A stretch of 64,000 nucleotides of DNA, from the NCBI GenBank assembly GCA_032622095.1, contig CP136066.1, forward strand, positions 131,037,917 to 131,101,916. Reading direction: 5' to 3'. Origin of the DNA: Siphonodentalium dalli. Lineage: Eukaryota > Mollusca > Scaphopoda > Gadilida > Siphonodentaliidae. A program made the position numbers and the translations under genes. The notes beneath the pieces were generated by a model. The model saw only the letters and a program-made list of their open reading frames with translations, had not been told where the DNA came from and did no database searches. Positions 35,095 through 46,207 of this stretch are shown here, in pieces; within the stretch, counting starts at the first letter, position 1, and every line of letters begins with the position of its first letter.

Positions 35095-35551
35095 AAAAGG
35101 GCCCACTTAATTTTCGAGTCGCCAATTATTTTTTTTAAAGTGACTTGATATACGGTTTTAATAACAATCTATGCCATAAAATATTATTAAAATGCTATAA
35201 TTTACTACTATTTGAAACATCTGTGTCTCAGAACATGCACCCAAATAACTAGAAGACTCCCCCCTCAGTCACACAGAATGCAACATAAATCAAACTTTTT
35301 CAATGGAAGGGGAAGAACTCTATCTTTAATATATAGAGTTATTCCCCCTGCATTGAAAATAATACTGATTTTTACTTCATTCTTGATGACAAAACGCGTT
35401 GGCAACTGAACAAAAACAACATGTCCACAGTTTATTACATCGGATAAGTTGATAATGCAATGTTTTGGAGCTTCCTCTTTCAAGTGTTATATACTATGGC
35501 ATATGTGTTGTATAATGTAATCTGGGGGCTCGAAAATTAAGTGGGCCTTTA
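35095..35551. mobile_element. MITE with ~22-bp TIRs
   Basis: Left end AAAAGGGCCCACTTAATTTT CGAG; right end in reverse complement AAAGGCCCACTTAATTTTCG AG (35529-35551). The 0.45-kb interior has no transposase; the open frames inside show no domain. Flanking bases are AT-rich and a target duplication cannot be fixed. The left end is also part of the duplicated 114-bp segment. Confidence 0.7.
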
Positions 35552-35951
35552 AAAAGGGAAATAGTATTCAACCCAAAAGAGAGCCTATGAAAAATAATTT
35601 GAAGTGTGAATTACGAGTATTTTAATTCGAGTGCACATGCTCGGTCTTATCTTCTTCTTTTGGAGAAATTGCCATTTTATCGAGTGAAAGATTGATGAAC
35701 TATATGGTATGAGTTATGGTTTGTTTATAATAAACAGCCAATGACTGTTTATAATGTTTACAAGCGATTAATCAAAATGATTACTTACAATATCAAATCG
35801 TGTTCCTGTTGATTGAAGCTTTCTGACAATCTAGTAATGCATTCCCTGTTAAAATAAGAAGTTACAAAGTTACTAATTTCGTTACCATCCGGCTCGAAAT
35901 CATGCACATCATCAGCAAATATATGTAACTATGATTTCAAATATCCATATA

Positions 35952-37438
35952 ATTAAAGGTACTCAATCCGATAAAACTCCTCTCAATTACTATTTTAATG
36001 GCTTCGGGGGTCAAAAATATTTGATTCGAGTCGAGGAAGCCACCCATCAAAGCTCAGATTTTTTAGATATCGATTTTAGAAATCTATTATTTTTCATTAT
36101 TGCGTTATTATTACGTGCGCTCGCGCAACAGTATGGCGATCAGACAGATTCGTACGTAGCTTGGTGTCACCCTACTCCGTTCCACTCCATGACGTCACCA
36201 AAAACGACGTAAAACCTCGTGGCGTTCTGACATTTTTACTGTGCGGCGTTTTTGCTATGTTTATCTTATGTGTTGTTTTCGATTATTTGTTTGTCGCCGA
36301 TGTCGCCATTTGTCCGGATTCCCTGTTTCTATATTTAAAACTGGCATGCTCGTAGTGAGCCTCGATTTCGATTTTTTCTCCCAGGTCAAAATACGTCAGA
36401 GTTATGACAAAAATAGATCGACCTACATTTTCTCCATCAGAACTCTACACCAAAGAGTCTATAGACTCCTTTGGGACCTACATAGACCTACTTATGACAT
36501 AGACTCCTTCGTTTGGGTATTTTTACTTATAATTGGGAAGTTTTATAATTTTTTGGTTCGTGCGAAGACCTCTTTTTATCGTGCGGGAAAAGAGAGACAT
36601 TCAAAACGCGATTTCGTAATTCGACGCAATAGGCTGAATAGCCTAACCTTCAGCCGAGTTCCGGGTCAAATACGACGAATGACGTAACACAAAACAAAAC
36701 GCATTTGTTGACACAAACACCGTTTGAAGAGTTTATTATTACATAAAATGATCGTTATTGATTAATTATTGATTAATTATTGATATTTATTGTTGAATAT
36801 TGGCTGCTATCAATATTTACACAAATGGTATTAATTATTTCTTATAATTGCTCCTTTGGTCAACTTTGACTATCGGAAAATGAAAATGAAAATATGCCGC
36901 TGAAAAAATTTAATCGATATTAAAGTCTCATCCTTTCGGCAACATGGAATTGGTTTTAATTACTTAACTGATTAATATAGTAATTTGCCTTTTATCTGTG
37001 ATGAAATGAGAAATGGTAATTGTCTTTTTTTGCTAACATTAAATTAAATTAAATAAATTAAGTAAAATACAGTAAAATTATTTTTTTAATTATTGTTTAT
37101 TACATTTTTGCGCACGTTGGCATCTCTCTGATTGCATTCTAGTTACCACTTGATTTTAGAGTTATTCATCCTTGTCTGTTTGAATTGTGTTTTGGTGTAC
37201 ACATCTCGAGCCGATTACGAAGTTGAAGGCAATTATTAGTACTCATCTCGAGAAAATAACAAATTTCAAAAATCAATATCTAATAACTCTGAGCTTTGTT
37301 TAATGGGTTCCTCGACTCGAATCAAATATTTTTTACCCTAAAAGCCAAAGAAATAGTAATATATGACCATCTGATCGGATTGTTGTTGTTGGAATCTGTT
37401 GAGATGGGGACCCTCTGGTCGGATTGAGTACCTTTAAT
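35952..37438. mobile_element. TIR element with long subterminal inverted arms
   Basis: ATTAAAGGTACTCAATCCG (35952-35970) is matched exactly by the reverse complement of 37420-37438. Longer, imperfect arms follow: left 36001-36085 (GGGGGTCAAAAATATTTGAT, TCGAGGAAGCCACCCATCAA, AGCTCAGA), right 37255-37345 in reverse complement. The ends allow a TTAA- or TTA-type target duplication, but this is ambiguous because the TIR itself includes TTAA. A 1-kb passenger (36114-37142) occupies the middle. Further left arms lie at 63257 and 63797. Confidence 0.8.
36114..37142 (+). mobile_element. 1-kb passenger insertion ending CTAG
   Basis: The copy of the host TIR element at the window's end reads GCGTTATTATTACCACTTGA straight through, whereas here TTATTATTA is followed by 1029 extra bases and then TTACCACTTGA. 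That leaves a TTA repeat at the junctions. The insert starts CGTGCGCTCGCGCAACAG and ends GATTGCATTCTAG. A second, 5'-truncated copy lies inverted at 41499-42347 with the same CTAG end next to a T. An open frame (36241-36687, 148 residues) is partly conserved in the other copy (41978-42292), but I recognise no domain and do not call a gene. Confidence 0.75.
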
Positions 37439-37439
37439 G

Positions 37440-38103
37440 TATCCTATTTAAGTTAACAAAATTGTTGTCAGATTACGAAACCAGTTGAACCAAAAAGATT
37501 AATCCTTCACGCTAAAAGATATCACAATCGCATAAATGTTTACATATAGACAGCATATATGCTATTGTAATTTGTGTTTTCATACAAATAGAGTTTTAGC
37601 AAATAAATGTTGACTTTCAGGACAGTGATGGTTAATTTCCATATTGTCTAAGTTTTGAGCGGGCCAACAAGCGCGACATACACCACCCCTGTGTCAATTT
37701 ACTTAGGTCATAACCAATTAGAACAAATTTACAGCATGGGTTTCTTTATTTTTTTCTACCGTAAACTAAAACCTAAAGTACCGCATTTTAACTTAAAATG
37801 CGACAGACAGGGTTTTAGTTCCCGGTAGAAACAAATATTTTAACGCCATCTTTTCTCCAATAATTTCGAAGCTCAATTTGACAACCGGAGATTCAATAGA
37901 ATAAATATTACTGGTCGTCACATTGACTGCCATCTGGAACCCTTAAAATAGGTTATATCATAACGCGGAAGCGTCCACGGATATGATTTTGGAAGTCAGG
38001 ACTCGTATATGTATAACCGAAAGGATATAATATAACAAGAAAACTAAGATGCATGCATCAGGTCGGCCGTGAACTATCTACCATAGAATTGTTGTAGCTA
38101 TCG
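37440..38103. other. No gene; contains a 79-bp hairpin
   Basis: AT-rich sequence without known repeat boxes apart from the hairpin at 37753-37831. Confidence 0.5.
37753..37831. repeat. 79-bp two-stage hairpin
   Basis: The outer stem pairs TTTCTACC and AACTAAAACC with GGTTTTAGTT and GGTAGAAA. The inner stem pairs CGCATTTTAA with TTAAAATGCG with only 1-2 loop bases. An asymmetric interior loop separates them. It could be a fold-back remnant or, less likely, a small-RNA precursor. Confidence 0.7.
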
Positions 38104-38104
38104 A

Positions 38105-38474
38105 TTATACATTTTGGAACACCTGTCTGAATGTATGTGTGTATGCATGAATGCATGTGTGTATGTGTTATAGACTCTAACACTGCTCGAATTTGGTATT
38201 TAACGTGTCAACTTGACCTCGCTCATAGGCATGTTTCTGGACCTTGACCGATCCGACTAAAAATTTGTGTGTAGGACTACTTCGATCCCGGGAGCAATAT
38301 GGACGGGTCCAATTTCACGTGGGACCATGTTCTCGAACGTGCTGATATAGGCATGTTTCTGGACCAATTGAACAATAGTTTGGCCAGACGCTGTATATAC
38401 TGGGTACTGTCCAGATGGAGGCGATCACAAAAACATCCCTAACTTGTCCGAACGAAGTCGAGTACATCAGCTAG
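38105..38474 (+). mobile_element. Helitron-like element, diverged
   Basis: Begins TATACATTTTGGAACACCTG and ends TCCGAACGAAGTCGAGTACA TCAG CTAG|T, the same hairpin-spacer-CTAG layout as at 32971 with a weaker stem. The interior has TTGACCTCGCTCATAGGCAT twice in part and CCGGGAGCAATATGGACGGG, a diverged form of the family's GGGGAGTGTTTTGGACGGG box. Confidence 0.6.
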
Positions 38475-38477
38475 TTT

Positions 38478-38974
38478 AATATATATTTTGGACATTTGCC
38501 TGTCTGTTTGTCTGTTAGCTATGGCCGGGAAAACTGCCGGACAGATTTGACGAAATTTGATTCCTAGGGGAAATTATTTCCAGGGAGTATTTTGGACGGG
38601 TCAAATGTTGATCCCGACCTGACTTTGACATTCAAAAAGCCCAATTCAAGGTCAAATCTGGTAAAACGGAAGTATTTCAACGAAATTTGATACCTACTGT
38701 TAATTTTGTCCCAGGAGTGTTTCGGTTGGGTCAAATCATGACCCTGACCTTATCTTGACATTCAAAATTGTCAATTCAAGGTAAAATCGGGTAAAGCTGG
38801 GCGGATTTCGACGGGTACTTTTGTCGTGACTTTTGTCCGGGGAGTGTTTTGGACGGGTCAAATCGTGACCCCGACATGATCTTGACCTTTAAAATAGTCA
38901 ATTCAAGGTTAAATCGCGCAATTCTCCGAAAATCAGAGGGGAACATCCCGGACGAAGTCGGGTTCACCAGCTAC
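38478..38974 (+). mobile_element. Helitron-like element with internal tandem units
   Basis: Starts ATATATTTTGGACATTTGCC, then GTTAGCTATGGCCGGGAAAA. The box GACGAAATTTGATACCTA ... TTTTGGACGGGTCAAAT ... TCAATTCAAGGT recurs three times at roughly 120-150 bp. It ends CCCGGACGAAGTCGGGTTCA CCAG CTAC, so the hairpin is intact but the last base differs from CTAG. It lies only a few bases after the preceding element. Confidence 0.7.
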
Positions 38975-39079
38975 TATTATATATTTCTAGATTTAGTTAC
39001 AAACTAAATACCTGTATATTGTACAAAGAAATGTTTGACAAATATATCTGTATCAATATTACCATACGGGTCATTAAAA

Positions 39080-39203
39080 TAGATATTAAAATAATCGGAT
39101 CAAACCGATATTAGAACGACAAACGCCCCGACGGACGACGAGTGATCAATCTAGACATCGACACTATGTGTACCATGCACACTATGGTATGGGTACACAT
39201 AAC
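39080..39203 (+). repeat. A/B-family 3' tail fragment
   Basis: TCGGATCAAACCGATATTAG, a short CGACGGACGACGAGTGATCA tail and the terminal hairpin TGTGTACCATGCACACTATG then GTATGGGTACACATAA. Confidence 0.7.
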
Positions 39204-39324
39204 AAGAATGTTACAAATCCATGAAGTAATTCAATTACCTCTATGTCAAAGAATCTTGTAATGCCATACTTGTTATTAACCCTTCCATGAAGGGAGCTTC
39301 CAGACATTTTGTGAAAACCCTGTG

Positions 39325-39397
39325 CCAATGCATTCTCTTATATGTATGCGAGTCTTCCATATATAGGGAGCCTCGCATATATAAGAGAACGCATTGG
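39325..39397. repeat. 73-bp hairpin
   Basis: CCAATGCATTCTCTTATATG TATGCGAG pairs with CTCGCATATATAAGAGAACG CATTGG with one or two mismatches around a 15-base loop. It is about the size of a microRNA precursor but may be a repeat fold-back: the A elements contain TTATATAAGAGAATGCACTG, part of the same sequence. Confidence 0.75.
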
Positions 39398-39475
39398 CCT
39401 AACAATATTTACCTTGAACTTAGTTTCAAAACAGGATATCACATCTAATGGTACACAAATGTTATATATGTGTAG

Positions 39476-39744
39476 TATAGAGTGTCCATTAATAAATCTG
39501 GTTCAAGAGGTTCAAGAGTAAAAGGCTTAATTAATCAATATAAATATCCATACAAATGAAGGGCGTGCTAAGAAAAAACTAGGTAAGAAATATGAGCAGA
39601 TCAGAAGAAAAGTATTTGATAGTATGCGTGTTAGGGGTTAATTATTTTCTAGACCAATCGATATTAAACACATACAGGTGATGGATGTGTCATCATATCA
39701 TCATCGACCTGCACGTGAGATATGCACACGATCCGACAATAAAA
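39476..39744 (+). repeat. B-family internal fragment interrupted by another B element
   Basis: Follows B order (GAGTGTCCATTAA, GCGTGCTAAGAAA, GTAAGAAATATGAG.CAGATCAGAAG, GATCCGACAATAAAAA) and stops exactly where the next B element starts. Shows that B elements insert into B elements. Confidence 0.65.
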
Positions 39745-42740
39745 ACGAGAGGCCGATCACGATCGGCAGATGTTTAACCCATACCTTGGCGATAGTGATT
39801 AGCTATTTTCATAAATCTTTACACCAACCTTTTCTTGAGTGCAAGACTTTCAACAATTTACAGCTTATTATTAATTAATAGCTCCCAAGTGGAATCAGAC
39901 TAATTGGGCAACTTGCTCACATAAACACAAGGAACATGGATATATCATTCGATTTCAACCTATTAGGTCACTCCAACACAGACACATGTGTGTGTTATAG
40001 ATTGATAAAGCAAAATAAGCCCAACCATAGTCAGACATTCGCAGCTGTTAAAGATATAACAGTTACGAAATTAAGTAAATAACATCATAATAACTCTGTT
40101 TATCTACTTCTTACATTGGAAACTGAGTCATAACATATTATATTGTTGTGTTAGCTGCATATTAAAAAGTTAAAGGATCGTTGAGATTAGAGACCAATCA
40201 ATACCTGATCATCTATACAAGTGAGGGGTGTATAGACCTGAATATCAAATATTGTAATGCAGAATTATCAGATAACTAAAGGTGAGATATGAGAATGGTC
40301 AGATTGAAAATATTAGAGTCATAACATTGGATCGCATACAGTATATCAATGGTTAATTTTATTCTAAGCTGATCATCGGAAAGACACAATGTCTGTAAAC
40401 AGCAGAAATATTATTAAATGTAGGGTTAATATTTTCAAAACAATTAAATCAACACCAAAATCTATATAGGTGAAGAATGTGTCATGATTAACCTGAATGA
40501 GATTATAAAAGTGATCGGGTAGAAAAATATTTGATCAATAATTCAGTCTCAAGAATACCAGCACCATTATTATTATCCTGCAGCCCAAATACAATTGAGG
40601 GAATTTCGAAATAAGATATTTCCTCTAATGATGAATATTCAATTGGTGGCTTATAGAAATCCTTACTGAACCTGGTTCAAGGTGAAAGAGATAATTTAAT
40701 ATCTGCCTGTGCAATGGGTTAATTTTAATCCCAAAATCCATGTAAGTGAAAAGTGGATCACCATCAACCTGGACACAGAATATGAGAATGATCAGATGAA
40801 AAACATCACAAGACCATATGATGTGTGGAGAGGGTTAATCATTTTCAATGACACCATATGTTGGAACTACATAATGGGTGTGTTAATTTATTGCTAAGAT
40901 ACAGTGTCTGTAAACAACAATGTCTATAAACAGCAATGTCTATAAAACATCCCTACAATTAAACAATGGACCATTCCAATTTAATATTTTATAATATGTG
41001 TCTTATTGAGTGTACATTAATGACCTGTTTCAACAAACATAATAACTTAATACTGCACAGACAACTAACATAGAGCCATCCATTGATTATCTTTTGACAT
41101 AATTTATCAACAGACTCTGCTAACCATGTGCTACCTATCTATATATCTAGTGTCCAGCTAAACATAACTCAAACCAATAATACAGTCTGTGTGTGATGAG
41201 AAGTTCTCTTCAAATCTCACAGTGGCAAACAGGCATTAATTACATTATCAGTTACTTGCATTTTAAATGGCCATAACTCTATTAAAATATATCGGATCAA
41301 ACTCAAATTCGAACTTGATCTGTATTTCGGGGTGATGACCATATGTTCCAAATTTTTGTTGCTGATCAGAGATAAAAAATATTTAAGTCATCACAGCTTG
41401 GATGAATTCTATTTAAAAACAAGAGCGCAAAGGGTTAACTAAACAATACCAAAATCCATACAGACGAAGAACGTGCTAAGAAAGAACATAGGTAAGAACT
41501 AGAATGCACTCAGAGAGATGCCAACGTGCGCAAAAATGTAATAAACAATAATTAAAAAAATAATTTCACTGTATTTTACTTAATTTATTTAATTTAATTT
41601 AATGTTAGCAAAAAAAGACAATTACCATTTCTCATTTGATTTCCATTTTCCGATAGTCAAAGTTGACCAAAGGAGCAATTATAAGAAATAATTAATACCA
41701 TTTGTGTAAATATTGATAGCAGCCAATATTCAACAATAAATATCAATAATTAATCAATAATTAATCAATAACGATCATTTTATGTAATAATAAACTCTTC
41801 AAACGGTGTTTGTGTCAACAAATGCGTTTTGTTTTGTGTTACGTCATTCGTCGTATTTGACTCGGAACTCGGCTGAAGGTTAGGCTATTCAGCCTATTGC
41901 GTCGAATTACGAAATCGCGTTTTGAATGTCTCTCTTTTCCCGCACGATAAAAAGAGGTCTTCGCACGAACCAAAAAATTAATAAAACTTCCCAATTATAA
42001 GTAAAAATACCCAAATGAAGGATTCTATGTCATATGTAGGTCTATGTACATGTAGGTCCCGAAGGAGTCTATAGACTCTTTGGTGTAGAGTTCTGATGGA
42101 GAAAATGTAGGTCGATCTAGTTTTGTCATAACTCTGACGTATTTTGACCTGGGAGAAAAAATCGAAATCGAGGCTCACTACGAGCATGCCAGTTTTAAAT
42201 ATAGAAACAGGGAATCCGGACAAATGGCGATATCGGCGACAAACAAATAATCGAAAACAACACATAAGATAAACATAGCAAAAACGCGGCACAGTAAAAA
42301 TGTCAGAACGCCACGAGGTTTTACGTCGTTTTTGGTGACGTCATGGAGATAGCATTTGTGTGCAGGGTTAATTATTTTCTAAACCAATCAACCAATCGAT
42401 ACCAAAAACAATACAGGTGATGTGTGTGTCATCATAAACCTACATATAAAATATATACACAATCGGACAAAAAATACTTTGGTTTCAGCATCGGATAGCT
42501 CATGCCTTTGTGTGGATGCAAAGTGTTAATAATGTCTAAACTGATCAACCGATCGATACCAAAAACTATACAGGTGAGGAGCGTGTCATCATAAACATGC
42601 ACATAAAATTTGAACACGATCCGATAAAAAAAATATTCGAGTAATCGAATCGGATAGCAAGTGTCTATGGACAGATGTACAGACAGACGGCAGACGGACG
42701 GACGAACAACGGGTGGTTGATCCGGACGTCAGCATTATAA
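39745..42740 (+). mobile_element. B-family element with an inverted passenger inside
   Basis: Starts ACGAGAGGCCGATCACGATC, GGCAGATGTTTAACCCATAC, and follows the 4491 copy (CAAGTGGAATCAGACTAATTGG, GGGTTAATTTTAATCCCAAA, GGCCATAACTCTATT). At 41499 an 0.85-kb sequence replaces ~45 bases of the B body; B resumes at GATAGCATTTGTGTGCAGGG. The 3' end reaches GGTTGATCCGGACGTCAGCA but has lost the hairpin and runs into a D repeat. Confidence 0.75.
41499..42347 (-). mobile_element. Inverted, 5'-truncated copy of the CTAG-ending passenger
   Basis: On the minus strand it matches 36185-37142 almost base for base, ending ATTCTAG followed by host TTCTTACC. The first ~70 bases of the passenger are absent and a short stretch of the host B element is missing at the junction. 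By eye the two copies differ at a few percent of positions. Confidence 0.85.
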
Positions 42741-42774
42741 ATATGCGGGTTGCAGTGTGTGCTGGTGGATTAAA

Positions 42775-43005
42775 ATTATAAATCCAAGATGGCTGTTGGT
42801 GGCCATGTCTTTTAACGAATTTCGGGGCAAATCGATGGCTCCATATTAAGGTCACACCGAATGTCAATTTGTAGTTTGGTGACGGTCGGATGAAAAATGT
42901 GACATGTGGGGTGTGCAAAAGGAAACTGTTGACGGACGCATGTACGCACGGATCGACGGACGACTAATACCAACCCATGGCAATAACTAAAATTTCAGCT
43001 AAAAT
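42775..43005 (+). repeat. D-family repeat unit with tail
   Basis: ATAAATCCAAGATGGCTGTT, GGTGGCCATG, AAATGTGACATGTGGGGTGT, then GTTGACGGACGCATG, an ACGG-like stretch and ACTAATACCAACCCATGGCA ATAACTAAAA. A third element family with the core, microsatellite and tail layout. Confidence 0.6.
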
Positions 43006-43009
43006 GAAG

Positions 43010-43870
43010 CCATTCCCCTCGTCCACTATGGGCGACTGGGATAATGTATTCACGTTTGGTTATATTGGATGAATGCTAGAATAGATGATGTATAATTTAA
43101 ATATGTATTATTCTCTGCCGAGCCATATATCCACAGACACAGCATATCTCTTCGATTAGCGATGTGAGGTGGGAGACGGTTGATATTTATGATTTTGATA
43201 TTGGTTTCTGGTAGGAGTATTGATTTTGGATTTGTAAATCATGGAGGTTATGCTACAATGCCATATTTACGATTGCCAGGGGAATAAACCCTTGGCTAGA
43301 AATTTGAATTGATTGATTTCATTATATTGATGAATATGCGCCATATTCGGAATTCGACAGTTTAGTTCGTATGCGTGGCGTCTCTGTCTATATCATGCCT
43401 TGTCCCATGAATTCCTAAATTACACCTCTGCATGCCTCCATTAAAAGTCCAGGTCGACGATTTGGCTGTCATATTATTATTTATTCTCACGCCATTTTGT
43501 ATATGGTTTCAAATAAATATACAACAAATGCAACTAATAACAATAAACTACACATTCGATGATACAACTTGTCAGATTGACCATTTTAGTCCATAGATAT
43601 AATTTTATTCCACACCCATTGACGTGAGTCATGTGTATTCAACGGAATCCCATCCATTGAATACATATTAGTGTATACCTCTAGTGGAACACAAGCCGGA
43701 ACTATTCTTGTTGACATTGTCGCCAATAAAGATGACGTACATTACGTCGATCATCCGCTTCCGGTGATCCCCACATAAGTACTGGTTATTTGTCAGACTT
43801 AAATCACAATAAAGGTAGCTATAATAACAATGAAGGTGACATTCATGGATTGAACTTATCTGACTGAACG
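43010..43870. other. No gene recognised
   Basis: A GGGGAATAAACCCTTGGCTA ... GAATTGATTGATT stretch at 43279-43317 resembles a retroelement 3' tail. The rest shows no known box. Confidence 0.4.
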
Positions 43871-43874
43871 GTGT

Positions 43875-44053
43875 AGAATAAATACAGAACACAATTTGCA
43901 TCATAATCTCGAATCTTTTATCGAACTCGTTGCGGGCGGCGCAAAGTTATATTTCGCTCGAGCTGCGCTCTCGCGAAATATATCCTTCCGCCATCCGCAA
44001 CTCATTTGATAAAAGAGTCTCGATTAAGATGCGCGTTGTGTTCTGTCTATATA
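43875..44053. mobile_element. Fold-back element with ~80-bp arms
   Basis: The left arm TAGAATAAATACAGAACACA ... AATCTCGAATCTTTTATC ... GTTGCGGGCGGCG pairs with the right arm (reverse complement TATAGACAGAACACAACGCG, AATCGAGACTCTTTTATC, GTTGCGGATGGCGG). The core is a short ATATTTCGC/GCGAAATAT stem. Arms diverge by roughly a fifth of positions. The GC-rich core contrasts with its AT-rich flanks. Confidence 0.75.
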
Positions 44054-44054
44054 A

Positions 44055-44950
44055 CAAGAGCCACATTTTTTGTAACTATAATGGCGCTAACAATTGGACC
44101 ACTGTGCCATTATACCTGCATATATATAAAGATGCGTGGGGTACGTGTCTGTTCGAATGGGTTAATAATTTCCAAATTGATCGACATAAAATCCATATAT
44201 ATACCGGTGTGTGATATATAGTGGTGAAGCAAAAGATGACATCCGAGGATGAAAACATATACCAGACTGGCGAACGGCTTGACGGACGAACGACACCTGG
44301 TTAATACGGGCTGAGGTTGTATATATTTTGAAGCTGCACTTACCTACTCGTTTGAATGAGCTACAGTACCTGAAGACAAGAGAAATGTATGGATTGTCCA
44401 TGTCATAAAGCATATATAGCAAATGTAGCATCATTTATTTATGGACCCTAAACTGTGCTACTTAGTTAGACCAGGACTCAAGAGTCAAAATTTGAGTAGT
44501 AATATTTAGATATATCGGAAACTTTATCCCAATTTATACACGCACACATATATAGGTCTAGAAGTAAACATAGATGCGCATCGCGCATCTGGCGTAGAAA
44601 CTGATCGGTAATTTATCAGGAATCCCCGCGGACGTGTTCATTGAAAATTCTCAAATTCCCCACTTAGACTCATAATGGATTACACAGCTGTTCTTTTGCG
44701 ACTCAACGCTGTCGGGGGAAGTATTCTGTGTGACTTCGCGTGTGTAAAGATGTTATCATACATATCCTGTAGTCTAAACACAAACATGATTCATTGAATT
44801 TCATTCGTGCCAACGGTTCCACAGTTCATTGCTTAGAACATGGGATATACATCGCTCGTTTGTTGTGCAGGCCAACATTTAAAGTGATTCATAATAATTA
44901 TGTTAAGTCATGAACGTCTGTAATACAACTTTCACCAACAAGTATATATA
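44055..44950. other. No recognised feature
   Basis: AT-rich. Short B-like boxes near 44155 (ATGGGTTAATAATTTCCAAA) and 44280 (GACGGACGAACGACACCTGG) suggest a decayed B tail. No gene is supported. Confidence 0.4.
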
Positions 44951-44954
44951 TATA

Positions 44955-45520
44955 ACGAGAGGCCGATCAAGGTCGGCATATGTTTAACCCATCCCTTGGC
45001 GATAGTATGTTGCTATGATCGGAATAAGACTCTAGAGTTTTGAAGTTGATTTATATACTGTTATGTACTAAAGTAGTATAGACTAATGTACATGACACAA
45101 ATTATTGGAGTGTATGGGTCACAATATAAGGGTTAATATAACATCTAAACTATAGAGCCTGTCACCACTCACATATTGTAAGTATTTCTGTTTATGATGT
45201 TGTAAATTGCCATGTGAGATATCAGATTAATAGTTATTTAATAATTGAAAATGTTAACAGACATGGAACGAGTAAAAGAGGGATCAACCGATCGGTACCA
45301 AAACTACATGGGGTGAGAGGTGCATGCATAAACATGGGGATGAACAATTGGATTGATTTATAAAAAAAAATTAAGTTTTCGCAGAATGCGTTTGGAGTCA
45401 TTTATAAATTGACATTTTAAAACAGTTATGGTTATATCATGACCTAATTTCAGACTGTGTTATTCATTTATGACTTCTCAAACTGTTAGAAGACTTCTAC
45501 TAAGCAGTGACTATATATAT
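44955..45520 (+). mobile_element. A-family element, decayed copy
   Basis: ACGAGAGGCCGATCAAGGTC then GGCATATGTTTAACCCATCC starts it, with two substitutions in the usually invariant box. TATACTGTTATGTACTA and ACAAATTATTGGAGTGTATG follow. The 3' part departs from other copies (GATCAACCGATCGGTACCAA is B-like) and no terminal hairpin is seen. Confidence 0.65.
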
Positions 45521-45524
45521 ACCT

Positions 45525-46205
45525 TGGCCTATTCTTTACTCCATGCTGGGGACATGTCACACGTTTTAGACTATAAACATGTTCCATGATGCTCACCCGT
45601 GGAGCATGCATACGGGGCATGCGGCTGGAAGAGATGAAAATACACGGAGCTTTCGAAATGGGCTAATATTTTTGGACCGATTAACAGGGGGTGGAGAACT
45701 TGAACAGAACAGAAGTTACAGAACCCATAACTGCAAATCACGCAATTGGAAGCGACCGCGTGATTGGTGGTGAGAAAGTGCGTGAAATGTATTTGTCTGA
45801 TGTTTGTGGGTTGATTTGAATATATGTGTATGTGGATATGTGGGGGGAACGACAATGCTATGCTCTTGCCCTACGTGAATGAGCTTGATAGGGTGATGTT
45901 GTGACAGTACACCCTAGCGTAGGTATGTACGGTTGTGTGTCTGTCCGCGTAATGTGATAGCTTGTGTATGCGTACTGGTGTGGTCGAGATGGTGTGTGTT
46001 GTCTGTTGATGTGGTCTCTGAAATATGTAAGCTTGTGTTCATGGACATACAATTATAATGTTATTCTTTTCCTCGTTTGATTGCTCTCTTGCCTTTCTTT
46101 TCATTACGTCTTCTTGATTGCTATTTACATATATGTTACATTAATGTACCCTATGTCTTTTGTTAAATCTTCAATACTGGAGGCAATAAAGGTATATATA
46201 TATAG
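45525..46205. other. No supported gene
   Basis: Opposed short open frames at 45571-45855 have no recognised domain. AATACTGGAGGCAATAAAGG with a TA run at 46168-46204 looks like a retroelement 3' tail. Confidence 0.4.
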
Positions 46206-46207
46206 CA

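Noticed and set aside
36241-36687. 148-residue frame partly preserved in the inverted copy at 41978-42292
   Set aside because: Two young copies would share a frame by descent alone. No domain is recognisable, and the second copy's frame is shorter. Not called as a gene.
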